Position numbers and translations under genes: made by a program
Source: Paenibacillus sp. W2I17
Lineage (GTDB): Bacteria > Bacillota > Bacilli > Paenibacillales > Paenibacillaceae
NCBI RefSeq assembly: GCF_030815985.1
Contig: NZ_JAUSXM010000001.1
Coordinates: 2,976,001 to 3,040,000 of the forward strand
Reading direction: 5' to 3'
DNA length: 64,000 nucleotides
The notes under the pieces: generated by a model
Told to the model about the DNA's origin: nothing
Databases searched by the model: none
The model's input: the letters and a program-made list of their open reading frames with translations, nothing else
Shown here: piece by piece, positions 37,353 through 45,502 of the stretch
How the letters are laid out: each line of letters opens with the position of its first letter
Numbering within the stretch: position 1 is the stretch's first letter

Positions 37353-38229
37353 TTCATCTTCTGTACCCACGGGAACAGAGATAAATAGGAATGAAAGTGC
37401 AGGTGCGCCCGTCACACGCCGCAGCGAGCTTCGGGCCACCTTTGCCTTTCAAGGCGACCGAACTGTCATGACAGATCGTTATTACAGCGCACCACTCCGG
37501 TTTAGCCGATCCTTTCGACCTCCCGGAGGCGGAACCGAATTATGTGTGTACACGTCAGACGTCTCGCCCGGAGTCCTTAACGGGGATCATTATCATTCCG
37601 AGTGGGAATTAGGTGAAGGCACCCATGTCATGTTGAGCAGCACATCTGCTACCAGACTCCATCCCACACCTTCCATTCCTTCATCCGTTAATCATCACTT
37701 TCGGTTGGGAAAAGGGGCCACGCTGGAATACTTTCCTGAATGCGTCATCCCTTTCAAGGGTAGTTCATCATCGCTCACTGTAACCTTTGAGCTGGAAGAA
37801 CAGGCAATCCTGGCCTATGCAGATATCTGGTCTGCCGGACGGATTCATCGGGGAGAAGCTTTCCAATTCGAGCGTTACCGCAGCTTGACGGAGATATGGC
37901 AAGGTGAGCAACTGGCTGTCTGGGATCGATTCGGACTTGAACCGGATACCGATGATCCCAAACACTCGGCGTCTCTCCTTCACTACACACATACTGCTGC
38001 GTTATGGATGATCGCCCCGGGGCTTGGTACTGTGGAGTTGGAGCAAGTCAGATCCGCGCTGCCACCAGATGGACGAATGCTCGCAGGTGCAAGTTTGCTG
38101 GCAACCGGAGGCATCGGCGTTCGACTCCTTGGCATGGCAGCTTGGGAGCTTCAGGAGCAGTGTCTTCAGATCTGGAACACACTCCGCCCCCATCTGATGG
38201 GCAAAGAAACTCTTGTCTTTCGTAAATAA
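37333..38229 (+). CDS. ureD: Urease accessory protein UreD (UreH)
   Basis: The protein of about 298 residues is the scaffold that binds apo-urease and UreF. It has [29 protein letters not shown] at the beginning and the [15 protein letters not shown] block of the family. The start is uncertain: no good ribosome site exists, and ATG 37333 (or 37327) inside the His-rich end of ureG is the last ATG before the conserved region, implying a 20-bp overlap and coupling. It is the last gene of the operon, before a terminator. Confidence 0.92.
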   Translation: MALTRINSSSVPTGTEINRNESAGAPVTRRSELRATFAFQGDRTVMTDRYYSAPLRFSRSFRPPGGGTELCVYTSDVSPGVLNGDHYHSEWELGEGTHVMLSSTSATRLHPTPSIPSSVNHHFRLGKGATLEYFPECVIPFKGSSSSLTVTFELEEQAILAYADIWSAGRIHRGEAFQFERYRSLTEIWQGEQLAVWDRFGLEPDTDDPKHSASLLHYTHTAALWMIAPGLGTVELEQVRSALPPDGRMLAGASLLATGGIGVRLLGMAAWELQEQCLQIWNTLRPHLMGKETLVFRK

Positions 38230-38254
38230 GGGCATGAAGCATGCATGGTTAATA

Positions 38255-38311
38255 CAAAAAACCTCTGAACTGTCTCCGAGTGTGTTCGGATTAGTCCAGA
38301 GGTTTTTGTAC
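38255..38311. terminator. Intrinsic terminator after ureD
   Basis: AAAAACCTCTGAACT pairs with AGTCCAGAGGTTTTT. The stem has A and T flanks and can also serve the minus-strand gene at 38341. Confidence 0.8.
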
Positions 38312-38340
38312 ATTCAGTCTATGGATGCTGCTCATATCAC

Positions 38341-38766
38341 TTACGCTTCATTTTCCTCAGAATCGTTCTCTGATTTGTTCTCAGGTTTGTAGCGATAGTC
38401 GCCTGCATCCTTACTTTCCTTGGATTTGCGGTAACGGGTGAACTCAATATATTCGCTGATAAAAGACTGTTCCACAGTCGATAATTCACTTTCTTGGCAA
38501 TTCAATTGCCGCAAAACGTCAAAAAAATAATCCTCCCGTTTTTCCCGAACCATCGCTTCCTTCGATGGACGTCCAATCATGAGCCAGTCGAGGCTCACAT
38601 CAAAAAACGAAGCAATCTCAATTAATTTATTCGTACTCGGAATAGACTTGCCACGTTTCCAATCACCCAGATTGCCTGTGCTAATCTTCAGCTGTTGGCA
38701 GAAAGCCTTCTTGGTCATTCCTCGTTCGGCAATCAGGTGTTCAATTCGCTCATAGATCGACTGCAT
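38341..38766 (-). CDS. XRE-family transcriptional regulator
   Basis: The 141-residue protein has an N-terminal lambda-repressor-type HTH (about 3-60; MTKKAFCQQLKISTGNLGDWKRGKSIP) with the FFDVSLDWLMIG ending typical of XRE regulators, followed by a helical region and an acidic, Lys/Glu-rich tail. Its target is unknown. ATG 38766 is chosen by AAGGCGG 7 bases upstream. It lies between the urease terminator and a tRNA cluster, alone on its strand. Confidence 0.85.
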   Translation of the reverse strand: MQSIYERIEHLIAERGMTKKAFCQQLKISTGNLGDWKRGKSIPSTNKLIEIASFFDVSLDWLMIGRPSKEAMVREKREDYFFDVLRQLNCQESELSTVEQSFISEYIEFTRYRKSKESKDAGDYRYKPENKSENDSEENEA

Positions 38767-38935
38767 ACAAGAACCGCCTTCCAACCGTAATAATCAACTC
38801 ATCTGCTTGAATTATACCACATTATTCCTGAATGCTCAGCCTTTATATGCCTGGAACAGGATGAGGTATATCGTATAACACAAAGATAGACTCCCATGAA
38901 TGATCATAGAAGTCTATCTTATATTGTTGCTGTGA

Positions 38936-39018
38936 TGCGGTCGAGAGGACTCGAACCTCCACGGGTATACACCCACTACCCCCTCAAGATAGCGTGTCTG
39001 CCATTCCACCACGACCGC
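38936..39018 (-). tRNA. tRNA-Leu (anticodon GAG), second copy
   Basis: The sequence is the same as the tRNA at 25919-26001 except for a compensated base pair in the variable arm (GGGT/ACCC instead of GGGC/GCCC). Anticodon loop TTGAGGG; CCA not encoded. First of a Leu-Lys-Glu cluster as displayed. Confidence 0.96.
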
Positions 39019-39035
39019 ATATTCAATTGTAAAAA

Positions 39036-39111
39036 TGGTGAGCCATGAAGGGCTCGAACCTTCGACACCCTGATTAAAAGTCAGGTGCTCTACCAACTGA
39101 GCTAATGGCTC
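39036..39111 (-). tRNA. tRNA-Lys (anticodon TTT)
   Basis: The acceptor stem pairs GAGCCAT with ATGGCTC, the D arm is AGCTCAGTTGGTAGAGC, the anticodon loop is CTTTTAA and the T arm is GGTTCGAGCC. CCA is encoded. Confidence 0.97.
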
Positions 39112-39217
39112 TTGCTGTAAACTTCACCGGATGTGCCATGCTTCATTCTTGTCTATAAGAGCAATGACTTTGAGGATTACTCATCGAAAATGTAGATCTC
39201 ATGAGGTGGTGAAGATA

Positions 39218-39289
39218 TGACCCGTAGGGGATTCGAACCCCTGTTACCTCCGTGAAAGGGAGGTGTCTTAACCCCTTGACCAACGGGCC
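39218..39289 (-). tRNA. tRNA-Glu (anticodon TTC)
   Basis: The acceptor stem begins GGCCCGT and ends ACGGGTC, the anticodon stem-loop is CCTCC-CTTTCAC-GGAGG, and the T arm is GGGTTCGAATCC. CCA is not encoded. Confidence 0.97.
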
Positions 39290-39600
39290 TTAATAACAAG
39301 TTGTCTTTCTTGGCGACAAGAATGAGTATACCACAGGACAATTTGAACTTGCAATACTTTTTTTGAAATTTATTTTTCAAGCGTTTTTGTTTATTGCATA
39401 CTGTAATTCAGAGCCCCGTTATTAGCCACCTCCCCATTCATGCATGCTAGTGTCATCTCCGTGCAGGAAAAATGTAAACCATCCATTAAAACACTTATAA
39501 AAACTTACGTTCACTTATAATATTGCAAATCACATTAAGAATACTTATAATTAAAGTATCAGTATAAGTACGGTCATCCATACACTCGGAGGTGACATGT
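39290..39600 (+). promoter_or_regulatory. DeoR-gene promoter with iterated ACTTATAA motifs
   Basis: No gene in these 311 bases. Near the end, TTGCAA (39524-39529) and TATAAT (39546-39551) are 16 bp apart. CACTTATAA occurs at 39493-39501 and 39513-39521, TACTTATAA at 39542-39550, and the inverted form GTATAAGTA at 39562-39570. Spacings of about 20, 29 and 20 bp around the promoter suggest operators of the downstream DeoR-type regulator; this is inference. Confidence 0.5.
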
Positions 39601-40377
39601 TTGTTTCAAGAAGAACGAATGCAGCTCATTGTTGAACATCTACGCAAACACAATCGCATCTCAGCCGATGATATTGTCACCTTGTTTGATGTATCACGGG
39701 ATACTGCACGCAGGGATCTGATTAAGCTTGAGGAACAGGATGCCATTATCCGAACACGTGGCGGCGCGATTCTCCCCCCTCCTCCGCAAGAATTCAGATC
39801 CTACAAAGACCGTTTACTCGATGTATCTGAGGAAAAGAGAGCCATCGGCAAACTCGCTGCGGCCATTGTAAGGCAAGGCGAGATCATTATCCTGGACTCT
39901 TCCACGACTGTGCAGGCCTGTGCCGAGAACTTAGACGGCAAATCCTGTACCGTCATTACTAATTCGATTCATTCCGCTGATCTTCTCTCCAATCACACTG
40001 CTGTCCAGATTCGTTTGCTCGGAGGCAAAGTAGATAAGGAACAACGTTATGTCTACGGTACCTCTGTTATCGAGACCCTCTCCCACTATTATGTAGATAA
40101 AGCCTTTATCGGAATTGGCGGTATCACCATGGATGGCTTCAGTGCTTCCGAAGAGGAAGGGAAAATTAAACACCAAATGATGAAAGCTGCCAAGAAAGTT
40201 GTTGTTCTTGCAGATCAATCCAAGTTTGATAGGCGGTATGGTTATCGTTTTGCCGACTGGTCATTGGTGGATGTATTGATTACGGATCAATGGCCAACCA
40301 AAGAATGGCTTGTTTTTCTAGCCGAACAACAGGTTGAGATTCTCATTCCTGAACCTACAGATGATAAGGAGTTGTAA
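39601..40377 (+). CDS. DeoR-family transcriptional regulator
   Basis: The 258-residue protein has an N-terminal DeoR winged HTH (EERMQLIVEHLRKHNRISADDIVTLFDVSRDTARRDL) and a C-terminal sugar-phosphate-sensing domain of the ISOCOT fold (about 75-235; LDSSTTVQACA, ITNS, LLGG, FIGIGGI). It probably represses a sugar-phosphate-related operon. TTG 39601 is chosen by GGAGG 8 bases upstream. It lies 4 bp before the Cof-type phosphatase gene and is almost certainly cotranscribed with it, so the phosphatase may be both target and partner. Confidence 0.9.
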   Translation: MFQEERMQLIVEHLRKHNRISADDIVTLFDVSRDTARRDLIKLEEQDAIIRTRGGAILPPPPQEFRSYKDRLLDVSEEKRAIGKLAAAIVRQGEIIILDSSTTVQACAENLDGKSCTVITNSIHSADLLSNHTAVQIRLLGGKVDKEQRYVYGTSVIETLSHYYVDKAFIGIGGITMDGFSASEEEGKIKHQMMKAAKKVVVLADQSKFDRRYGYRFADWSLVDVLITDQWPTKEWLVFLAEQQVEILIPEPTDDKEL

Positions 40378-40381
40378 ATAT

Positions 40382-41278
40382 ATGAAATTATTTGCCACAG
40401 ATTTAGATGGAACTTTGTTGAACATAGATAGCCAGATTAGCCCGGAGAATGCCGCAGCCATCCAAAAGGCCCAGCAATCCGGTATGAAAGTTACCATTGC
40501 TACAGGACGCGTCTATTCCGATGTTGTGACCATCAGCCGTGAAGGCGGAATCAAAACCCCAATTATCGGCTCCAACGGAGCGACAATTCATGACGCAGAC
40601 GGTGAACGTTTATTCCATCTTCCGCTCGAGCGTGACACAGCAGCTTCCGTCATGCAGTGGCTGGAAGATCATGATGTTTATTATGAGGCTTCAACGCAAC
40701 AAGGCATTTATGCCCCGCGTAGCAGTCATGAGACCTTGCTCGCCGAGATGGAACGTGTTCTTGGTTCGAACCCTGGTGAGGACATTGCACGCATGATTCG
40801 CTCCATCAAGAAACACTATGACAAAAAAGACTACCACCGCGTAAACAGCCATCTGGAAATTCCGGCAGAAGCCTACATCTATAATATTATGGCCTTCTCC
40901 ATGAATCCGGACAAAGTAAAGACAGGACGAGAATACTTTGCTTCCCGATCCGATGTCGCCATGGTTGTATCCTTTGAGCATAACTTCGAAATGCAGCACC
41001 CGGACGTATCCAAAGGTAATGCCCTAACCAAACTGGCGGCTCACCTGAACATATCCATGGAGGATACCGTAGCTATTGGCGATAACTTCAACGATGTCTC
41101 CATGTTAAAAATGGCAGGACTCGGCATCGCCATGGGTAATGGCGAACCCGAAATCCAGGCACTGGCCAAAGCCATAACGCTGACCAATGTGGAGCATGGT
41201 GTTGCCCATGCCATCGAATGCCTGCTTGAAGGTAAACCGGTATCCCGCCCAGAAACGATTGTCGGAGAAGGTCAGTAA
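40382..41278 (+). CDS. Cof-type HAD phosphatase
   Basis: The 298-residue HAD subfamily IIB (Cof/YxeH-like) phosphatase has motif I FATDLDGTLLN, the TGR motif II (TIATGRVY), the Lys before GNALTKLAAHL and motif IV AIGDNFNDVSMLKMAGLGIAMGN. Such enzymes dephosphorylate sugar phosphates or flavin-type metabolites. ATG 40382 follows AAGGAG. It is cotranscribed with the upstream DeoR regulator, so sugar-phosphate detoxification is a likely role (inference). Confidence 0.92.
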   Translation: MKLFATDLDGTLLNIDSQISPENAAAIQKAQQSGMKVTIATGRVYSDVVTISREGGIKTPIIGSNGATIHDADGERLFHLPLERDTAASVMQWLEDHDVYYEASTQQGIYAPRSSHETLLAEMERVLGSNPGEDIARMIRSIKKHYDKKDYHRVNSHLEIPAEAYIYNIMAFSMNPDKVKTGREYFASRSDVAMVVSFEHNFEMQHPDVSKGNALTKLAAHLNISMEDTVAIGDNFNDVSMLKMAGLGIAMGNGEPEIQALAKAITLTNVEHGVAHAIECLLEGKPVSRPETIVGEGQ

Positions 41279-41302
41279 TTGAACCCATACTGAATTAAAT
41301 AC

Positions 41303-41341
41303 TGAACCTGCATGATCACCTGTTGAGCCATGCAGGTTCGC
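41303..41341. terminator. Intrinsic terminator between convergent genes
   Basis: GAACCTGCATG at 41304-41314 pairs with CATGCAGGTTC at 41329-41339. It separates the Cof phosphatase from the convergent MgtC-like gene. Confidence 0.7.
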
Positions 41342-41342
41342 T

Positions 41343-42014
41343 TCATTTTAACTCCGCAGATCTAACGTGAGGCACATCCTGTAACAAAATAATCAGTTGC
41401 TCGCCCCGGTATGAACCGGGCAGTTGCAATGTGAACTCAAGCACAGTCTCTTCCACGGAGTCTGTGCTTGTTTGCTGTTCTGTCTTAAATCCGATGACCG
41501 AGATCTTCTCCTGCCCCAGCAGTGCCAAAACAGTCTTCAGGGCCTCTCCCTCATTTTGCAGATGGATGGTTAAAGTCTCTGTTCGGGCGGATACCAGCCA
41601 GCGTGTGGGTCTATGCAGTAACATCTGTGCCACGACAATAAGCAGTGTCACGCCTGCACCCGTCCAATACAGACCTGAACCCACAGCAAGTCCCATGCCT
41701 GCCGTAGCCCATATGCCAGCCGCTGTGGTCAATCCCCTGACCGTGTGACGCTGTGTGAAGATCATCCCGGCTCCAATGAACCCCACACCGCTAACGACTT
41801 GTGCAGCAATCCTTGACGGATCAAGAGACAGATTAGCCCAGCCAGCTTGATCCTGGAATCCATATTTGGACACAATCATCATCAGGGCAGCACCTACAGC
41901 GACCACAAAATGAGTACGGATACCCGCTTCTTTCATTCGGTTCTTGCGCTCATATCCGATTAGCACACCACATATTCCAGCTATGAGTACACGCATCAAA
42001 TATTCCACTTCCAT
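41343..42014 (-). CDS. MgtC/SapB-family membrane protein
   Basis: The 223-residue protein has the MgtC N-terminal membrane domain (about 1-130) with GVLIGYERKNRMKEAGIRTH and GFIGAGMIF, and a cytoplasmic ACT-like C-terminal domain (about 145-222). Family members relate to Mg homeostasis or ATP-synthase modulation; the exact role is not known here. ATG 42014 follows AGAGGTG. No Mg riboswitch is visible upstream. It is monocistronic. Confidence 0.88.
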   Translation of the reverse strand: MEVEYLMRVLIAGICGVLIGYERKNRMKEAGIRTHFVVAVGAALMMIVSKYGFQDQAGWANLSLDPSRIAAQVVSGVGFIGAGMIFTQRHTVRGLTTAAGIWATAGMGLAVGSGLYWTGAGVTLLIVVAQMLLHRPTRWLVSARTETLTIHLQNEGEALKTVLALLGQEKISVIGFKTEQQTSTDSVEETVLEFTLQLPGSYRGEQLIILLQDVPHVRSAELK

Positions 42015-42107
42015 GCACATCACCTCTTTCGTTATGTATATGCTTACATTAGTCTATCTTTACTATTACCCAATCTTTCACTGACTAATAAAAAGCCTCT
42101 ACTCAGG

Positions 42108-42767
42108 TCAATTCTCTGCCCGGAAATTTTCCCCTTGTCTCTTGCCCAATCCGAAATAATGTCTGAAATTATATATCAGCGGATTCCATTCTTCTGGATT
42201 AATCTTGTTCGGTCCAGATATTAGTCTTGTGTGCGCGTGCACCTTCAACGCTTTCACTTCAACAATCGCCATGAACGGTGTATGTTCGGGAATACGTATG
42301 TGTTGTACAGCCGCTTCAATCTGGAGCGGACATTCAACTATTTTATCTGGTGCCACCTTAACCGAGCATTCAGATGTTAGTCCAGCTACAGTGAATTTAT
42401 CATGACAATATTCATAGCCCATCTTCCTTTTCTCCTCAGGAACCGGTGTGACTCCCGTATAACGTCCTAATGCCTCAACCTGTCTCCACATGGTCGCATC
42501 TGGTAAATTAATCACACACTCCGGATGTCGACTCAGATTTTCATAGGCTTTGCCCTGTATACCTAGACCAAGAACCAGACAGTCCCCAAGCGCCCAAGAC
42601 GAGGATAATGGTGACAGGTTGGTTGACCCATCCTCATTTAATGTGCTTAGTAGCAATACAGGCGTACCATAATATAAAATACTGGGATTAATCGTCTCAT
42701 GTTGAATCACTTCTGGACTCTCGGACAACTGCTCTGTAGCAAAGTCCTGTTTCGTTATCTTTTTCAT
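42108..42767 (-). CDS. Flavin reductase-like FMN-binding protein
   Basis: The 219-residue protein has a split-barrel flavin reductase domain (about 25-190): PVLLLSTLNEDGSTNLSPLSSSWALGDCLVLGLG and ENLSRHPECVINLPD. It belongs to a subgroup related to flavoredoxins; the electron acceptor is unknown. ATG 42767 is selected by GGAGAGG. It is divergent from an ArsR-type regulator 106 bp away, which probably controls it. Confidence 0.88.
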   Translation of the reverse strand: MKKITKQDFATEQLSESPEVIQHETINPSILYYGTPVLLLSTLNEDGSTNLSPLSSSWALGDCLVLGLGIQGKAYENLSRHPECVINLPDATMWRQVEALGRYTGVTPVPEEKRKMGYEYCHDKFTVAGLTSECSVKVAPDKIVECPLQIEAAVQHIRIPEHTPFMAIVEVKALKVHAHTRLISGPNKINPEEWNPLIYNFRHYFGLGKRQGENFRAEN

Positions 42768-42873
42768 CCTGTACCTCTCCTGTTCCAATTCCAATGATTA
42801 TAAGCTCAATCTGACCCATATGGGACGATACAACTGGATTGTAATACAGTAATAGTTCAGCTATGATCGAAGT

Positions 42874-43572
42874 ATGAATGTATATCCGAATATTACTGTT
42901 ATTGCGTCGTTAATCGCTGATCCAAGCCGCGCTATTTTTCTGTCATCCTTACTGGATGGCCGTGCGTTGCCTGCAGGAGAGCTTGCTCATATGGCAAGTG
43001 TCACTCCCCAGACGGCAAGCAGCCATCTAGCTAAACTCGTAGAGGGAGGATTACTCGAAGTTGAACAACAAGGGCGCCACCGATACTACCGTCTTGCAAA
43101 CAAAGAAATTGCTAATCTGATTGAAAGCATGGCCAGTATTGCTCCGCCTGTACAGATCCGCTCTCTCAAACAATCCGATCAGCTTCAACAACTGAGTCAT
43201 GCACGGACCTGTTATGGTCATCTGGCCGGGAAATTGGGAATCTCGCTCTGTGAAGCCTTAATACAGAAGGGGTATCTTTCAGAGCCCGAAGAGGCACACA
43301 GCAAGGATTATCAAGTTACAGAGAAAGGAATACAGTGGTTCACCACGTTTGGAATTAAACTTCAGATGAAGCCAAGATCACGCCGGGCCATCGCTCGCAA
43401 ATGTCTGGATTGGAGCGAACGCCGTCATCATCTCTCAGGTATGCTTGGGGAACAACTCAGACATCGATTATCGGAACTGGACTGGATTCGTCAAAAAACA
43501 GGAAATCGCTCTGTCGAAGTAACGGAAGCAGGCAAGAAAGGTTTATACGAGGTGTTGAGAATTACACTTTAA
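42874..43572 (+). CDS. ArsR-family transcriptional regulator
   Basis: The 232-residue protein has an N-terminal ArsR winged HTH (about 5-95; AIFLSSLLDGRALPAGELAHMASVTPQTASSHLAKL) with no metal-binding Cys cluster in helix 3, and a longer C-terminal half with a second winged-helix-like block (about 105-230). Relatives are often described as YczG/HTH ArsR 5 type. The ribosome site is weak (GATCGAAG). Divergence from the flavin reductase suggests local control; ligand unknown. Confidence 0.87.
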   Translation: MNVYPNITVIASLIADPSRAIFLSSLLDGRALPAGELAHMASVTPQTASSHLAKLVEGGLLEVEQQGRHRYYRLANKEIANLIESMASIAPPVQIRSLKQSDQLQQLSHARTCYGHLAGKLGISLCEALIQKGYLSEPEEAHSKDYQVTEKGIQWFTTFGIKLQMKPRSRRAIARKCLDWSERRHHLSGMLGEQLRHRLSELDWIRQKTGNRSVEVTEAGKKGLYEVLRITL

Positions 43573-43613
43573 GCAGAAGCGTATACAAGGGATAATCAAA
43601 GATCAGTAAACGC

Positions 43614-43668
43614 AAAAAATCCCCTTCACACTGACCGTTAACCGATCTAATGTGAAGAGGATTTTTTG
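43614..43668. terminator. Intrinsic terminator after ArsR gene
   Basis: AAAAATCCCCTTCACA pairs with TGTGAAGAGGATTTTTT with a small bulge. Confidence 0.8.
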
Positions 43669-43675
43669 TCAATCT

Positions 43676-43805
43676 GAACGGAGAGAGAGGGTTATTCTCA
43701 CTTCGTTCGAGACTGCGGAGTATTGCTAACGAAGCTTATGCTCCGACGAACCTTTAGGGTTCTCATCCCTTTGCAGAGAAGTTAATTCAGAACGGAGAGA
43801 GAGGG
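43676..43805. repeat. Duplicated 3' end of tRNA-Ser (direct repeat)
   Basis: GAACGGAGAGAGAGGG occurs at 43676-43691 and again at 43790-43805, where it is the 3' end of tRNA-Ser. The 98 bp between the copies carry small hairpins (GAACCTTTAGGGTTC) and no gene. This could be a leftover attachment-type duplication. Confidence 0.6.
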
Positions 43806-43881
43806 ATTCGAACCCTCGCACCGCTTACGCAGTCTAACCCCTTAGCAGAGGGTCCCCTTATAGCCACTTGGGTATCTCTCC
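43793..43881 (-). tRNA. tRNA-Ser (anticodon GCT)
   Basis: A class II tRNA with acceptor stem GGAGAGA/TCTCTCC, anticodon stem-loop ACCCT-CTGCTAA-GGGGT, a long variable arm and T arm GGGTTCGAATCCC. CCA is not encoded. Confidence 0.95.
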
Positions 43882-43887
43882 AAGAAA

Positions 43888-43963
43888 TGGCTCCCCGAAC
43901 AGGGCTCGAACCTGTGACAACTCGATTAACAGTCGAGTGCTCTACCAACTGAGCTATCAGGGA
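43888..43963 (-). tRNA. tRNA-Asn (anticodon GTT)
   Basis: The acceptor stem begins TCCCTGA and ends TTCGGGGA, the D arm is AGCTCAGTTGGTAGAGC, the anticodon loop is CTGTTAA and the T arm is GGTTCGAGCC. CCA is encoded. Confidence 0.95.
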
Positions 43964-44056
43964 AAATTAACTTGAATAAGATTAATTTATCATGATTAAT
44001 AATCCAAGTCAACATCCCTTCCATCACTTTCTTTAATACATTGAACGATACACACA

Positions 44057-44518
44057 TCAGATATTCTGAAGCCCCAGTTTTCCCGCACAACGGCCACAAC
44101 GATAACGCTTAGGATCTATTTTCCGCTTGCGCAAATATTCCGTACCACAGCTCTTGCATACCAGCTTATAACGATAGGGTAGCGGCTTTCTGCCTTTGCC
44201 GTCAGGAAGTGATTGGCAATAACGCGAACCGCCTACCTTCTGCAATAAAGCCTTGAATTCCGGATCACGATGCTGATAGCCGCGCCCACGAATATGCAGA
44301 TGATAGTGACACAGCTCATGCTTGATGATTTTCTCAACCTCATCTCGCCCATAGGCTTCGAGTTGATGCGGATTGATCTCAATCCGGTGACTTTTGAGCA
44401 TATAACGCCCACCCGTCGTGGTCAGGCGACTGTTAAACAACGCTTCATGGGTGAACGGCACTCCGAAATGATCCAGTGATACCTGTTCAATCCATTGTTG
44501 CAATTCCTCATTTTCCAT
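44057..44518 (-). CDS. SprT-family zinc metalloprotease-like protein
   Basis: The 153-residue protein has the SprT-like domain with the zinc-protease motif HELCHYHLH at about 66-74 and a C-terminal zinc ribbon, CKSCG..C..CAGK. B. subtilis YdcK belongs to this family. The proteolytic role, by analogy to SPRTN, is not established in bacteria. ATG 44518 follows GGAGAGGATA. It lies next to tRNA genes and near cmpA and tex, the order I recall for the ydcI-ydcK region of Bacillus. Confidence 0.9.
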   Translation of the reverse strand: MENEELQQWIEQVSLDHFGVPFTHEALFNSRLTTTGGRYMLKSHRIEINPHQLEAYGRDEVEKIIKHELCHYHLHIRGRGYQHRDPEFKALLQKVGGSRYCQSLPDGKGRKPLPYRYKLVCKSCGTEYLRKRKIDPKRYRCGRCAGKLGLQNI

Positions 44519-44637
44519 CGGTATCCTCTCCTTGCACCCCCTCGGAGCATTTGTTTTTCCGGCATAATACTTGAATTTTAACCGTTTCGTAGGCTACACT
44601 GTCAAGTAGAATGTATGAGGGGAGATTATTACTCGTT

Positions 44638-44994
44638 ATGCCTACAATGCGCTATGTCATCCTGCAGCAGGAACAACAATTGCAGTTCGTGGAAATGCCG
44701 GCAGATTACGCCTATCAACTCAGTGCGCTCAACCTGCGCCTGCACAAGGAAATTGATAAACTCACTGCAGCAGATGTCCCTGTCCTGCCTTGGGCGATCG
44801 CCGAATGTGACAGTCTCGATCTCCTAAACGAAAATCTTACTATCATCGGCGGCCTTGATTATATCAATGCGCTTGAAGAATCTTTTGCAGCACTACGTGA
44901 AAGCCATTATCCTTTGATTTCTCTGCTTACCGAAATCCGGGCTCTTCAGGCCCAATTGGAACAATGGTATGAAGAAGAGATGGAAGCTCTCTAA
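44638..44994 (+). CDS. Conserved hypothetical protein
   Basis: The 118-residue soluble acidic protein is mostly helical, with MPADYAYQLSALNLRLHKEIDKL and a coiled-coil-like C-terminus (LLTEIRALQAQLEQWYEEEMEAL region). No motif of a known enzyme is visible. ATG 44638 is chosen as the start of the conserved-looking region, although its GGGGAG is about 12 bases upstream; an ATG at 44611 has no site. Followed by a strong terminator. Confidence 0.6.
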   Translation: MPTMRYVILQQEQQLQFVEMPADYAYQLSALNLRLHKEIDKLTAADVPVLPWAIAECDSLDLLNENLTIIGGLDYINALEESFAALRESHYPLISLLTEIRALQAQLEQWYEEEMEAL

Positions 44995-45027
44995 TTCACC
45001 GCAGGTATCCTTTAATGATGATGAGAA

Positions 45028-45071
45028 CGAAAAGCACATCTCCCTGAATTGGGATTTGTGCTTTTTTTTGA
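45028..45071 (+). terminator. Intrinsic terminator
   Basis: AAAAGCACA pairs with TGTGCTTTT, with TTTTTTTT following. Confidence 0.85.
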
Positions 45072-45178
45072 GTCAACGAGACATTGATTTGCCGGAGGCC
45101 TCCACTTATCCCGCACAGTCCAGGCTATTGCCACATATGCTAACGTACAGATGAATTATGCAAGAGGAGGAGATACCC

Positions 45179-45322
45179 TTGCCTCAATGGCTTTGCAATC
45201 AACTGATGCGTGCATTTCACAAAAAGGATAGCCGACAAATCAAGTTGCTGAACGAATGCTGGTTCTTTTATCGTAACAAACCAGCAAATGGCACACCACG
45301 CAGCGCGGAGAACGAACTTTAA
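45179..45322 (+). CDS. cmpA: Cortex morphogenetic protein CmpA
   Basis: A 47-residue protein beginning MPQWLCNQLMRAF and continuing KKDSRQIKLLNECWFFYRNK, which matches the small sporulation protein CmpA (about 37 residues in B. subtilis). CmpA acts in spore-cortex quality control with ClpXP by promoting SpoIVA turnover (established for B. subtilis). TTG 45179 follows GGAGG by 8 bases. The C-terminal tail (about 12 residues) is longer than in Bacillus. The stop is directly abutted by a copy of the inverted-repeat element. Location between sprT-like and tex supports the call. Confidence 0.85.
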   Translation: MPQWLCNQLMRAFHKKDSRQIKLLNECWFFYRNKPANGTPRSAENEL

Positions 45323-45382
45323 GAGGTTGTTTATAAAAGTCTGCTTTGGATTACGAAAGATGGCCTTTTGAACACGCACTTT
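45323..45382 (+). repeat. Internally deleted copy of the inverted-repeat element
   Basis: GAGGTTGTT..AAAGTCTGCTTTGGATTACGAA retains the left 40 bases of the full copy at 161-346 (as read on that copy's minus strand), then jumps to CTTTTGAACACGCACTTTA at the right end. It starts at the cmpA stop codon. Confidence 0.65.
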
Positions 45383-45502
45383 AAGAAAATGCCATATTGC
45401 CCACCGTACTTAATAGAGGAATTAGAACGGACAACGGGACTATTACTGTCGACAACAAACAGCCTTCCTGGTTAGGGAAGGGCTGTTCTCCAATCCTACT
45501 AT

